In this document: one piece after another, positions 34,984-64,000 of the stretch
Layout: the number at the start of each line of letters is the position of its first letter
Numbering within the stretch: the first letter of the stretch is position 1
Assembly: GCA_964036665.1 (NCBI GenBank)
Contig: OZ038528.1
Span: 24,353,245-24,417,244 of the forward strand
Reading direction: 5' to 3'
Origin: Gordius sp. MW1
Lineage: Eukaryota > Nematomorpha > Gordioida > Gordea > Gordiidae
Length of the DNA stretch: 64,000 nucleotides
Position numbers and translations under genes: made by a program
The notes under the pieces: model-generated
The model's input: only the letters and a program-made list of their open reading frames with translations
What the model was told of the DNA's origin: nothing
The model's database searches: none

Positions 34984-36627
34984 CTTTACTTTATATATAT
35001 AGATAACAATAATATACAGTTTATTAAATAACAGAAAAAAATATGATAATGTATCTAATTATTCACTTGCTGTGAAATTTGTTACATCTGATAATCCTGA
35101 TGCCTGATCTAGTTCAATTTAATTCAAATTTAAAAATTACTTTTAATAAATGTTGAGATGGCTCAGTGCTTCCTTGATTAGAGACTGATCTAGTTAAATC
35201 AAGTTCAGATTTAATAATTACTTTCAATAAATACAGAGATGGCACAGTATTTTTTTAAGATAATTTGAGCTTCTATTTTTATTAAAATCCTGGGGTCAAA
35301 AGTGGTTACTGCATATACTTGAATGTTTTTTTCAATTTAAAATCCGGGCCCATCAATTCAATCCATTTAGACGATAACTCTGGATCTTTTGAAAATCTAA
35401 AAATATGCATAAATTGATTTATAATTATCTATAATATAAGAGCCTTTTACTATTATCTTTGTTACGGTAAGATCTGCAGTTCTTGACCGAGCAAGACCTC
35501 ATTCTCCAAATAGCACTTTGAAATATTACGAAGAAAAGTAAACATGTTAAAATCAGAGTTTAAAACTTAAATACCTAAAATAAAAGGTAATGTATACAAA
35601 AATTTCTTTAAAAATTAATTTAAGTAATTAATATATTTCAAAAAAACTCTAAAAATTTCATTTTCTGGTGAAATTTTGCATATATTTTAGGATATATATA
35701 TTATATCTTAATTTCAGGAATTAAAATAATAAATTAGCGAAGAATCAAAATATCCCCCTATGTCTACTTTATATGTGACTCTATAATTTAAATGAGAGAA
35801 ACAGCTGTTCGGCAGTCTATGTTATTATTAGTCAATGATTATTTATCATAATAGCACACCCCACCCATAAATTACACACGCACTACTCATTTTTCCCCCT
35901 TCCCATTAGTTTCGAGCAGGTTAACAAGCTTCAAAATATTCATACACAAATTGTAATTGGAGTAGCCTTAATCCTTCCCCCTCCCATCTTACTATGGCCC
36001 AGGTACCATCTACTCCCACCCTTTTTAACCAAATGTTATAATGTTATAAGGCGTTGGAGTGGAAGCGATGCAGAATTATGTATGCACATGCTGTAATGCA
36101 GTGAGCAATGGAGAGAGATGAAAGGAATTTTTTTTATTGTAGTACGTTTCAAATGCCCGTTTACAATTAATAGTTTTTTAGTTAAGTTTCATTGTGATAT
36201 GCAAAAGATGTAGTATTGAATATAAATTACTAAGATGGCAGTAAACGCAAAAATGCACATAGATTATAGTAAATAATAAGTAATCAATAACAAATTAAAA
36301 TGTATTACATTATATAATATATATTTTGATTTAAATTTTTTATAAGATATCGCATAAGAGAAAAAATATATGCTGAGTAAATAAAATGAATAACATTGTA
36401 AATAGTAAAAATGATCATCTACATAAAAAACCAATAAAATATTGCTTAAAATAACATTAACGCTATTTATAATATTTTTTTCAAGCTATAATTATAATGA
36501 CATCTCATATAAAATGGCGTCCTAAGTTACATTATAAATTTAAGGTAAAAATCAGATGTTCGTCGGTTATTTTATATATGCGCTGAATCTTATTAATGAC
36601 ATAAATCGAAAATGATAAATCTTAATT
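34984..36627. other. Gene-free spacer upstream of PGM1
   Basis: AT-rich. A fragment of family H ('aacagctgttcggcagtctatgttattattagt') sits at about 35795-35835. Nothing else was recognised. Confidence 0.45.
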
Positions 36628-36635
36628 ACTATGCT

Positions 36636-37010
36636 CATGGGCGTACCCAGGCAGGGAGGCAGGGGGGGGGAGGCGGCTGCCCCCCCCCCTAATTAAAAAA
36701 AAATATTCAATACAAAAACCCTTAGAAATTAAAAAAAAATATGTTTTGCCCCCCCCCCTAATTAGCCAGAGGGGGGCAGCCGGACCCCCTGCCCCCCCTA
36801 ATTAGCCAGGGGGAGGCAGGGGGTCGGGCTGCTCCCACTGCCTAATTAGGAGAGTTGCTTTTTTTTGGTCGCCGGAAAATTTTTGCATAGTCGAGACCTT
36901 CTTTTTTTTTGCTCTCAGGAAAATTTTTGAATAGTCAAACAGAAAATTTTGTTAAAATTAATCTGCCCCCCCCCCCCCCCCCCCTAATTCAAAACCTGGG
37001 TACGCCCATG
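36636..37010. mobile_element. Family B MITE, expanded copy with perfect target duplication
   Basis: Ends catgggcgtacccagg and cctgggtacgcccatg, with identical 8-bp flanks actatgct at 36628-36635 and 37011-37018. At 375 bp it is more than twice the usual length. The middle repeats 'aattagccagggggaggcag'-type units and long C runs. It lies about 290 bp upstream of the PGM1 start codon. Confidence 0.92.
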
Positions 37011-37301
37011 ACTATGCTGTTATAAAGCGTATTTTTAATGTAATATAATCTACGACTTTTACTATAAAGTTGTTTTTGGGTTTAAATATTATTAGTGCAA
37101 TCAAAAATTTCACCGACAGGAGATTTCAATCTTGTGACTTTTCTACAAAAATATAATTTAATTGCGTTTAACAAAAGTATAAACGTTGGCTTACTTTAAA
37201 CAACAGTTTGATAGAGATTAACCATATGACTGAATTGTCTAAATTTATCCAAACATATGAGTTAGTCGTTCATTCACCTTAAATGCCCTTATAATTCGAA
37301 A

Positions 37302-56433
<19,132 letters not shown>

Positions 56434-57415
56434 AAAGCTTCCAAAAAATGATGCTAAATCCGGTTGTTGTCTACTCACAAAATTTAAATGATATGTTTTA
56501 AAAGTGTAATTTATTGGTCCAAAATGCTTATCTTATTATTGAAATATTAGCTTATTAATTTATTCAGTTCCTTCTTTTTGTTTATAATTTACCAGATTGT
56601 TTCAAAAATAATATATTTACATGCCTGGGCGCATTGTTTGTTATAATAAATTTGTGGCTACTACAACCCTATATGTTAATAAATATTCCAGTTATATTAA
56701 ATAATACATTCATTTAACCAGAGACGTAAGCAACTATTACTAAAAACAATTTTTTACCATATTGACTAAGTACTTAAGATTTTATAATAAACTATTTAAA
56801 TTAGTCACCACATGGGTGCAGAAAATTACTAAAGGAGTGAAGGGGATTAAATTCAATAGTAATTTTTTTTTAATCGATAGAAGTTTATTTCCAAATAATT
56901 TTGCATGTGTTTTTTAAAGAATAAATTACGTTTAGACGTAAAATATCGTGTGTTAAATATTTTTGATGGTCAATTTACCACATGAGGGTAGCCTGGTGGG
57001 TGGGGCTCCCCGCTCCCTTAATGCATAAAGCCCTTGTACGCTTTGCTTTAACTAGCCACATCTTGCATGATCCTTTGTCTTTTTGGCAACAGGCATGCTT
57101 ATGATTTTTGTCAATTGTTTAAATTCTGTAGTGAAATGGCAAGGGTAGAACACAAAACTGAGTTTCAAAACTAAGAGACTCGTTTATTAAATAATGATGG
57201 CTTTATATAGATAACTGCGAGTGATGTATACAATCTAAAAATTCATATATTCAAATAAGGTGATTTGAATACTGTGTATTTTCAAGTGTTAAAATAACGA
57301 AGCGTATATTGAAATAACTAAATAACTGTCACTACAAAATCCATCTAATTTTGTTTTTCTTTTAAACTTCTACTCTACCAACGCGCTCCTTGCTCTAATA
57401 CCCAGCGACTCGAGA
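56434..57415. other. 3' flank of PGM1
   Basis: AT-rich sequence that must include the PGM1 3'UTR; AATAAA-like signals occur but none stands out. No other gene was seen. Confidence 0.4.
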
Positions 57416-57635
57416 ACTGCAAATCACTATTTTTCAACCCGATCCGACCCGAAAGTTTTTTAACCCGACCCGAAAGCATTTTAAATTTTTCAGCCCGAAC
57501 CCGACCCGACCCGAAATCATTTTAAAATTTTCAACACGGCCCTACCCGAGAGCGTTAAAATTTTTTAACCAAATCCCTTTCGAACGTGTTTCAAATTTTG
57601 GTATCCAACGCGAGAGTAAGAAAAATTGCGGTGTG

Positions 57636-57797
57636 CATGGGCGTAGCCAGGGGGTAACATGGACAGGCGGATGTCCCCCTCTAAATCCAAAAAATTGTAG
57701 ATATTTTATCAAATTATGGCAAAATTTAAAAAATGGTCCCTTAAACATTATTGCTCCCCCCCCCCCCTATAATTTCAATTTCCTGGCTACTCCCATG
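57636..57797. mobile_element. Family B MITE nested in family C
   Basis: Ends catgggcgtagccagg and tcctggctactcccatg. The flanking bases do not form a clear duplication. Confidence 0.75.
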
Positions 57798-58170
57798 AGG
57801 TTGTTTAAAATATAATCGACAAATTAAAGTGCGATATATGAAACTGATTGATTCCACAGATTTTAATTACTAAATTTATTTAAATGATTTATTATATATA
57901 TATATATCCAGGTCATAAAGCTGGCGCCAATAACTTGGAGGGTAACGGACGGACAACAAAAAACGAGCCCATTGCATAGCAATTAATATATATATATTAA
58001 ATTTTGAACTACAACCTCACTATTTAAATACTATTTAAAAATATTATTTTGTTGATATATTTTACCTTTCACCAGTCAAATTTAAATTTGCGTCCAAATT
58101 AAAACAATCAGATTTAAAAAACAAATGGAATTTTAATTAACTTAATAGATAATCTTCAATTATAAATTTC

Positions 58171-58332
58171 CATGGGCGTAGCCAGGGGGGCGGCTGCCCC
58201 CCCCCTAAATGACGAAAAAAAATTTCCAATGCAAAAACCCCTTAAAATTAAAAAAAGGTATGTTTTGCCCCTCCCTAATTGAACTTGTAAACGTTTGACT
58301 CCGCCCCATTCCAAAACCTGGCTACGCCCATG
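58171..58332. mobile_element. Family B MITE nested in family C, perfect target duplication
   Basis: Ends catgggcgtagccagg and cctggctacgcccatg. Identical 8-bp flanks taaatttc at 58163-58170 and 58333-58340. Confidence 0.93.
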
Positions 58333-58994
58333 TAAATTTCGATATTATTTAAAAAATATTATACATTATAGCATTATTTTTAAAAATATGTCCCGTGTAT
58401 TCTGCAAAGTATGATTCATAACCCTTGACCCGACACTTTAAATCCAACCGTACCCGAAAGATATTCAAAGTTAACCCGAACCCCCTACCCAAAAGCATTT
58501 CAAAATTTTATATCCGAACCCGACCCGAAGATATTTCAAAATTTTCAACCAGACCCGACCCGCTCGAATCGGGTCTCGGGTCACCCGTGCAGTTCTTTAC
58601 CATTGACACGCTATCACTGATCTTCATTTGAATATTTCCCGCAGAGCCCGCGTGCATTATAATATATTTCATATATTGCATACCATAATTGTATATTCTA
58701 CCATTTAATTGTATTCGCAAATAATTAAATTACCATTATTTCTTTTTTTATATACTTTGTTGAAATTCTTCCAATAGCAATATTAATACCATTTTTATAT
58801 GTTACGATTTGTTTGAAGTTATAGCCGTTATTGACATAGTTCGCTTTGTTATAATTTGAATCTATAGACTGCGCGAAATATTTTATGCCTCGATCTGCCG
58901 TCTTGCAACTATTGTCATTTTCATGTCTTAAATGTTGTGCTAAGCATATTTAACAGCTTTTTCAATTTGGGTTTAGCTTTTGTTTAAATCTCAT

Positions 58995-59136
58995 CATGGG
59001 CGTAGCCAGGTTTTGGATTAGGGGAACTCTAAAAGTTCCATTGGGGGGCAAAACATAATTTTTTTATAATTTTTAAAGGTTTTTGTATTGAAATCTTGTT
59101 TTGTCATTTAGGGGGGAGGGAGGTACTACGCCCATG
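58995..59136. mobile_element. Family B MITE, reverse-type body
   Basis: Ends catgggcgtagccagg and tactacgcccatg. Flanks 'atctcat' and 'ttctcat' are similar (6 of 7) but not decisive. Confidence 0.75.
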
Positions 59137-59837
59137 TTCTCATACATTTGTGATAAAGAATTTACGACCAACCCTCACACTATTTAGATTTATTATAAAT
59201 AAATTATCACTACAAACGAATTTGAATTAATGGCAAATTTCAAACCTAATTCGTGAGGTCTTAACTCTTTAAGGCCAATAATTAACCCTTCATCAACTAT
59301 CATGTTGAAAGAGTCAATAAGCTTAGAATTCTAATCACTTAATATGGCTCATAAATTAACTAATTCAATAATAATTGTTTCAAACGTTTACATGAGACTA
59401 GCATATAGATTGCAAGGCATGTCACCTCTTTTAAATCATGGTCAGCTACTTATTAAAAAAATTAAGAAAAATTTAAAAAAATCGAATCTATAAACTTTTG
59501 AAAAACTTACCGTCAGAGTAAGTGAGATTACAAAATGGCGTTAAAAATTTTCGTTTTGTTAATGGAAGAGGGCTTTTAAAAGGTGGGGAGGAGAGGGGGT
59601 GGCTAAAAAGTTGGAAACCATTATTTTGGTTCCTATGGCCTATAATGTGCATGGCCAAAGCGGTCTTGCGTGTATTGCAAGTCCTCACACTAAATTTTCA
59701 TATTACCTCAAAGAAGTAATGTAATGGGTGCGTCGAGAGGTCTGCTAGAGTGATGTTAAGTTATGCATAAAATAGCCATACCATTAATGCTATTCTCCTT
59801 TTCTTTTGAGAAATTTGAATGTGGGTATGGTGCAAAT

Positions 59838-60039
59838 TAGTGTTGTAAAAATGACTGGGTTTTGTTTGGTTGACCGTTGGTTTTAGTCGACTAAACATAA
59901 ACCGACCAAAGCTTTGATCGGAAAAAATTGGTCTATTTATGCGACTAAGAAAAACAGACCAAAAAACTTTGGTTGTTTATGTTAAGTCGACTAAAACCCA
60001 AGGTCGACCAAACAAAACCCAGTCCTTTTTACAACACTA
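59838..60039. mobile_element. Family A MITE (hAT-like), full length
   Basis: Ends tagtgttgtaaaaatgactg and cctttttacaacacta. Flanks gtgcaaat (59830-59837) and gtgcaaac (60040-60047) agree at 7 of 8 positions. 202 bp, with an inner pair aaaacagaccaaaaaac / aaattggtct that makes it nearly palindromic. Confidence 0.92.
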
Positions 60040-60049
60040 GTGCAAACTA

Positions 60050-60475
60050 CCAAATTTTTTTTATAGGGATTCGGATTAGCCATTATATATATGCTTACGG
60101 GGTGTTAGCGAGTTGTAATTGTCAACAACATGCAGTGTTATGTGCAGTCATGTGTAAATAATAGAAGTGTGGATAGAAAATACGGCACATATGGCGGCGC
60201 TATAAACTAACAAGGCTCGCCCTGGAGTAGTTTTATCTAAGATTTATAAGCGTAGGAGAGCAGATCATTAAAAAGAGGGGAGTGGGTTTCACACTAGACA
60301 CTTTTATGGTGATAATACAATGACTCTTTACTCCTTTCAACAACTAGGCCTAAAACGACGCGCTATTTAACATCACTATCTCAAAGATTAGACGAATGTG
60401 TGTAATAAGATACCCTCAATTTGGTGCATTATAAATATCAAGTTTCGTTAGCTTCATTTCATATTAAGGGCCTTT
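60050..60475. other. Spacer between family A copy and RTE remnant
   Basis: No gene recognised; it may include the eroded 3' part of the RTE element. Confidence 0.4.
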
Positions 60476-61209
60476 TAAGCCAGAGCATATGATCCCCTAA
60501 CCTACGTTCTATTTCCCTTGTACATATCTTTTATTGCTCTGACGTATAATTCTGGCACATTGTTTTCTCTAAGACATTTCCACACTACGAGGAACTTTAT
60601 CAAACGCTTTTTCTAGAACGATGAAACACATGTGCAAATCCTCTTCCCTTTCTTTAAACCGTTCCATTAATCTTCTAACACTGTTTAGAGCGTCTGCTAT
60701 AGACCTCTCCGGCATGAATCCGAATTAATTATCTCGAATTTGAACCAAAATCCGAAGCCGTTTTTTGATCACTTTTTCCCACGCCTTGAAAGTGTGACTC
60801 ATAAGCTTTATCCCTCTGTAATTGTTGCAATTCTGCATGTCCCCTTTCATCTTGTATATCGGGATCATGTAGCTATCCCTCCACTCGTTAGCATTTTACC
60901 CGTTTTCAAGATATTGTTGAAAAGGTTGGCGCGGAATTGTGTACCAGTATTGCCTAACGCTTTAAAGCCCTCTTTTGGTATATTGTCTGGTCCAAGAGCT
61001 TTTCCTGACTTTAGTTTACCCATAGCAACTTTCACTTCCGTTTCCGTGATCCAGTCCGCTGTGTTTAATTCTCCTATTGTATTTTCCTGGTTGATGTCTT
61101 CGACTACCCCTTTTTTATTGATAAATCGCTATGATAGTCGTACCATCTTTGTAGTATATGGCTGACGCGTGTTAGTCTTTCTCCCTTTTGACCCTTGATT
61201 AGCCGGCAT

Positions 61210-62759
61210 TAGAGATGGCGGTATAGGAAAATTTCCCGGGAAAAGCGGGAAATTCCCACGGGAAATTTCCTTGGGAAATTTAAAATTTTCCTATATTTTC
61301 CTGATAGCTAACTATATGTGATATATCATTTATTATGTTTTTCCAATGTGATTCTAATATGCCTCGAGGCTATTTTTTTTAATTAATATTGGCGCTTAAA
61401 TCATCTGGATCCTTTATAATAATATATTCAATTAATTAATTAAATTTGCACATCATGTTTCGTTAATAATTAATATAGGTATATATTGAAAATAAAACAA
61501 CTTACAAAGGTCTCTTCTATATAGCTAATATAATAAAATATATAAAACGTAATTCAATTCTTATGGCTATATTGAAGGAGAAACAATTGTTAAAAAGAAA
61601 CACACTTTCACTCAAAGTTCCAGGCCTTACTAGATGGGGCGGGGTTGTCATAATGCTTGATAGCCTAATATCAAATAAAGCAGTTCTTCAAGAAATAGCT
61701 ACTAGTGAAAGCTTTGAAGACAAAGATAAAAGAAAAACCTTGTTAAATAACCAAAATTTCTGGGATTCGCTTCTGTCCATAAGGCCCATCTTACGCATTA
61801 TTTATTCAAAAATTCTGCAGGTAGGGGATAGAGCTTTTCTGTCTGATGTTGTGGAGGCTTTTTCAAAAACACATACATTATTGAATGAAAGCATATCCTG
61901 GTACAAGAGAAATAATATCACTAATTTAATTAAAAAAGGGAGCTTTTTTGTTGTCAGGACCTACATTTGGCCGCCTATATGCTCGATCCACGTTTTTGTG
62001 GGAAAAATTTGTGTGACAAGCAAGTGGCCAAAGCTTTAAAATGTATTTCTCGCTTGTGTGGCTATATGGAACTTCACCTTGGAAAGGTGGTGGGGAATTT
62101 AGCAGAATTTTGACCAAAAGAAGGAATATGGGGAGAGGCAGCGATTTGGGCTAGTGTTGATTACACGACCCCATTATTATGGTGGAAAGGGATGTGCCTA
62201 AATCAAGCGATCAGTCCGCTTGCAATCAGATTATTCTCATTGCCACCTTCAAGTGCCGCTTCAGAAATATGGTCTACTTTTGGCAACGTACACACCAAAC
62301 TAAGGAACAAATTAGCAAATGATAAAATACGCAAAATTGTGGCCATAAGACACAATTTACACCTTATCAATCGAATAAACACACCGGAACCGGATTATAA
62401 TGCTATATCATCTTCGGATTCCATAGATGAAAATTTAGAAGAAATAACATCAGATACTGAATAATTTTAATGTGTTTATATACATAAATAACATAAACAT
62501 TTTAGATTCACTTATTATATAATCTAATCGTTTGTTATAAATTTTTTAATAAATATCTTTGAAATCGATGTTAAATGTGTTGTTTTAAGTGTTTGTGTCG
62601 TTTTTTATGAGTTGTTGATTCATCCTACATAGTTCTATTTCAAAATTTCCCTTATTTTCCCATAATTTCTCTTATTTTCCCATAAATTCCCTTATTTTCC
62701 CATTATTTTCTCATGGAAATTTCCCAAAGGCTTGCATTTGGGGAAATATGAAATCTCTA
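61210..62759 (+). mobile_element. hAT transposon with decayed transposase, inside the RTE element
   Basis: 1550 bp flanked by perfect 8-bp repeats gccggcat (61202-61209 and 62760-62767). Ends tagagatggcgg and gaaatctcta. Both subtermini are rich in aaatttccc / gggaaattt motifs (61228-61300 and 62640-62745), which are probable transposase-binding repeats. Coding remains lie at 61563-62464. Confidence 0.92.
61563..62464 (+). pseudogene. hAT transposase, partial and frameshifted
   Basis: The first frame (61563-62039) has the RNase H-like fold region 'LKVPGLTRWGGVVIMLDSLI' and 'SLLSIRPILRIIYSKI'. After about 62000 the frame is lost. A second frame (62192-62464) contains the C-terminal dimerisation motif 'LPPSSAASEIWSTFGNVHTK' with 'RNKLANDKIRKIVAIRHNL' and an acidic tail. 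The BED N-terminus is not visible. It is non-functional as it stands; the domain order is typical of hAT transposases. Confidence 0.75.
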
Positions 62760-64000
62760 GCCGGCATTCTTGGTAATCTTTAGAATTTCGGGCCCTTGAC
62801 TTTGCGATTATGTAGATCATTCTTTCTCCTTCCTTTGAGTTTAGTTTTACATTTATATCGTCGTACACCTTGCTTTTTGCTTTTGCTACGAATTTTTTGG
62901 CCGATCTTTTAGTTACTTGGTAAGCTTGCTTATCAATACTATCCTTGCTTTTATACCAAACTTTGTACAATCTCTTCTTTTCCTTGATACATTTTTGCAC
63001 TTCTTCATTCCACCACCACGTCTCCTTGAGAATTCTTTTAGTGGGCTTGCTTTCACCTAGTATTTGTCGTCCCGCTTTTCGCATTGTGGCAGCTATACCA
63101 TTCCATTGATCCTCACATGAAGTATTTTCCTTAAATTCAGCACGTTTAATTACTTGTTTCTGAAGTTGAATATTATCCTTTAGTTTCCTCCATTGTATAG
63201 TAGCCGCTACTCTTTGTACCTTTTGCCCTTTAATATTAAGTCCATCACCAACAGCTTGTGTTGGCAGGCTTTTACTCGTACCTAACATTATGAACATACT
63301 TTAAGTGCGCTGTGTTGACTAGAAAGAAATTTATCTGAGTGGTACGGCTGCCGCTTTTGGACATTATAAGATGTTTCTGTATCTTAAGAAGGTATTTCCT
63401 ATTGCTAGGTCAAAAGCTTGAGCAATTTCTAAAATTTCCGTACCTCCTTCATTTCTTAGGCCTTCCCCGACCACCGTGATTTCTTTCAAATCCTCCCTTG
63501 ATTTGCCCACAAGTCCATTGAGGCCCGCTCCAATAATTATTAGTCCCTCTTTACCGAATTGGGACAGAACATCTTAAAGCTCCTCCCAAAAACACTCTTT
63601 TTCCGCCTCAGAGCATCCACTTTGAGAGGCATATGCTGATATAACCGCCATAATTCTATCATTGATTCTTTTAAAGTCGACGACAGTTTGCTGAAATTCT
63701 TCCGATGGCACTATACCGACGCTATTCCGATGAGTTTCTGTACCGTGAAAATATAATTTGTATCCGTCACCTATGTATTTTGCTTTTTGGCCCTTCCATT
63801 TGGTCTCTTGTATACAAGCTATATCGATTTTTCTCCTCCTTAGAATGTCTGCTAATTCTCTGCTCTTGCTAATCATTGTACCAATATTCCATGACCCAAA
63901 CCTACGCAAATTAATGTCTTTAACCGCTTCCGCTTGTTGAGAGAGCGGTAGCCTTCGTTTATTTCCCACACATTCCAGGCGAAGAATGCGCGCGTTGCTT

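Larger units (their letters stand above)
57420..58600. mobile_element. Family C element, long form, with nested insertions
   Basis: Arms rich in cccgacccgaaag (57435-57560) and its counterpart gggtctcgggtc (58565-58585). Ends are agaactgcaaatcac and ccgtgcagttct. The middle matches 39050-39672 but is interrupted by two family B copies (57636-57797 and 58171-58332) and a family F end with a GGAC tract (about 57940-57985). Confidence 0.72.
60480..63969 (-). pseudogene. RTE-type non-LTR retrotransposon, broken and interrupted
   Basis: Minus strand, N- to C-terminal. 63969-63574 is an APE-type endonuclease start (FGSWNIGTMISKSRELADIL, CIQETKWKGQKAKYIGDGYK with the catalytic Glu, VSAYASQSGCSEAEKECFWE-like). 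63573-63300 is frame-broken. 63297-62760 is the linker (WWWNEEVQKCIKEKKRLYKV). Then comes a hAT insertion, and 61209-60500 holds reverse-transcriptase pieces (GKALGPDNIP-like; FMPERSIADALNSV; LHMCFIVLEKAFDKVPR). In the last motif the first catalytic Asp of 'F-I-D-L-E-K-A-F-D' is Val. With several frameshifts and loss of the YxDD half, it is dead. The family order matches RTE elements. The 5' end may continue past the window edge. Confidence 0.8.

Noticed and set aside
34381-34984. Three overlapping minus-strand frames of ~195 residues with a Met-Tyr-Val-Cys repeat
   Set aside because: They are direct translations of the ACAT microsatellite in all three phases.
60740-61165. 141-residue + strand frame
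   Set aside because: Antisense of the RTE reverse-transcriptase region, which reads meaningfully on the minus strand.

Overview
This is a eukaryotic nuclear window: AT-rich, intron-bearing and crowded with mobile elements. Both conserved genes are typical animal genes. The Wntless protein, the multi-module EB/EGF-like protein and the repeat content suggest an invertebrate, most likely an arthropod. The exact class cannot be fixed from the sequence alone.

Two complete protein-coding genes can be rebuilt exon by exon, both on the + strand. (1) Wntless/Evi (WLS), 15053-29205, has 11 exons that join in frame to about 547 residues; it is the multispanning carrier that escorts lipid-modified Wnt proteins to the cell surface. 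(2) Phosphoglucomutase-1 (PGM1), 37302-56433, has 11 exons that join to about 558 residues; it interconverts glucose-1-phosphate and glucose-6-phosphate. PGM1 intron 1 is only 38 nt, while its last intron is 7.5 kb. That last intron holds a damaged EB-module gene (49735-51021), a decayed non-LTR retrotransposon (51030-53777), an apparently intact tRNA-Asn (54004-54077, minus) and a tRNA-Asn pseudogene (55195-55272, minus). The two genes have no evident functional link.

Most of the rest is repeats. At least four short non-autonomous DNA-transposon families show 8-bp target-site duplications, which is typical of the hAT superfamily: A (terminus TAGTGTTGTAAAAACGGC, about 14 copies), B (CATGGGCGTAGCCAGG, about 14 copies plus a CAGTGGCGTA relative), C (TAGAG ends with CCCGACCCG cores) and E (CATAGACTAGATAGACTG). 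Two larger hAT remnants keep pieces of transposase (32896-34264 and 61210-62759). There is a young 1747-bp non-coding LTR element with apparently identical 542-bp LTRs (40300-42046), a palindromic LTR-derived element (26379-27514), a foldback (30806-31262), a three-copy compound satellite-bearing repeat (8.66-10.59, 19.19-20.59 and 39.76-43.31 kb), three pieces of one retrotransposon family with a C-terminal restriction-like endonuclease, an RTE-type retrotransposon at the right edge, and a 583-bp perfect tetranucleotide microsatellite.

Layout: 1-15.0 kb gene-free repeats; 15.05-29.2 kb WLS; 29.2-37.3 kb repeats; 37.3-56.4 kb PGM1 with its guest-filled introns; 56.4-64 kb nested repeats and retrotransposon. 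I did not find a convincing new multi-gene system. The most unusual structures are the palindromic LTR element and the dense, nested, datable insertion history recorded by exact target duplications.
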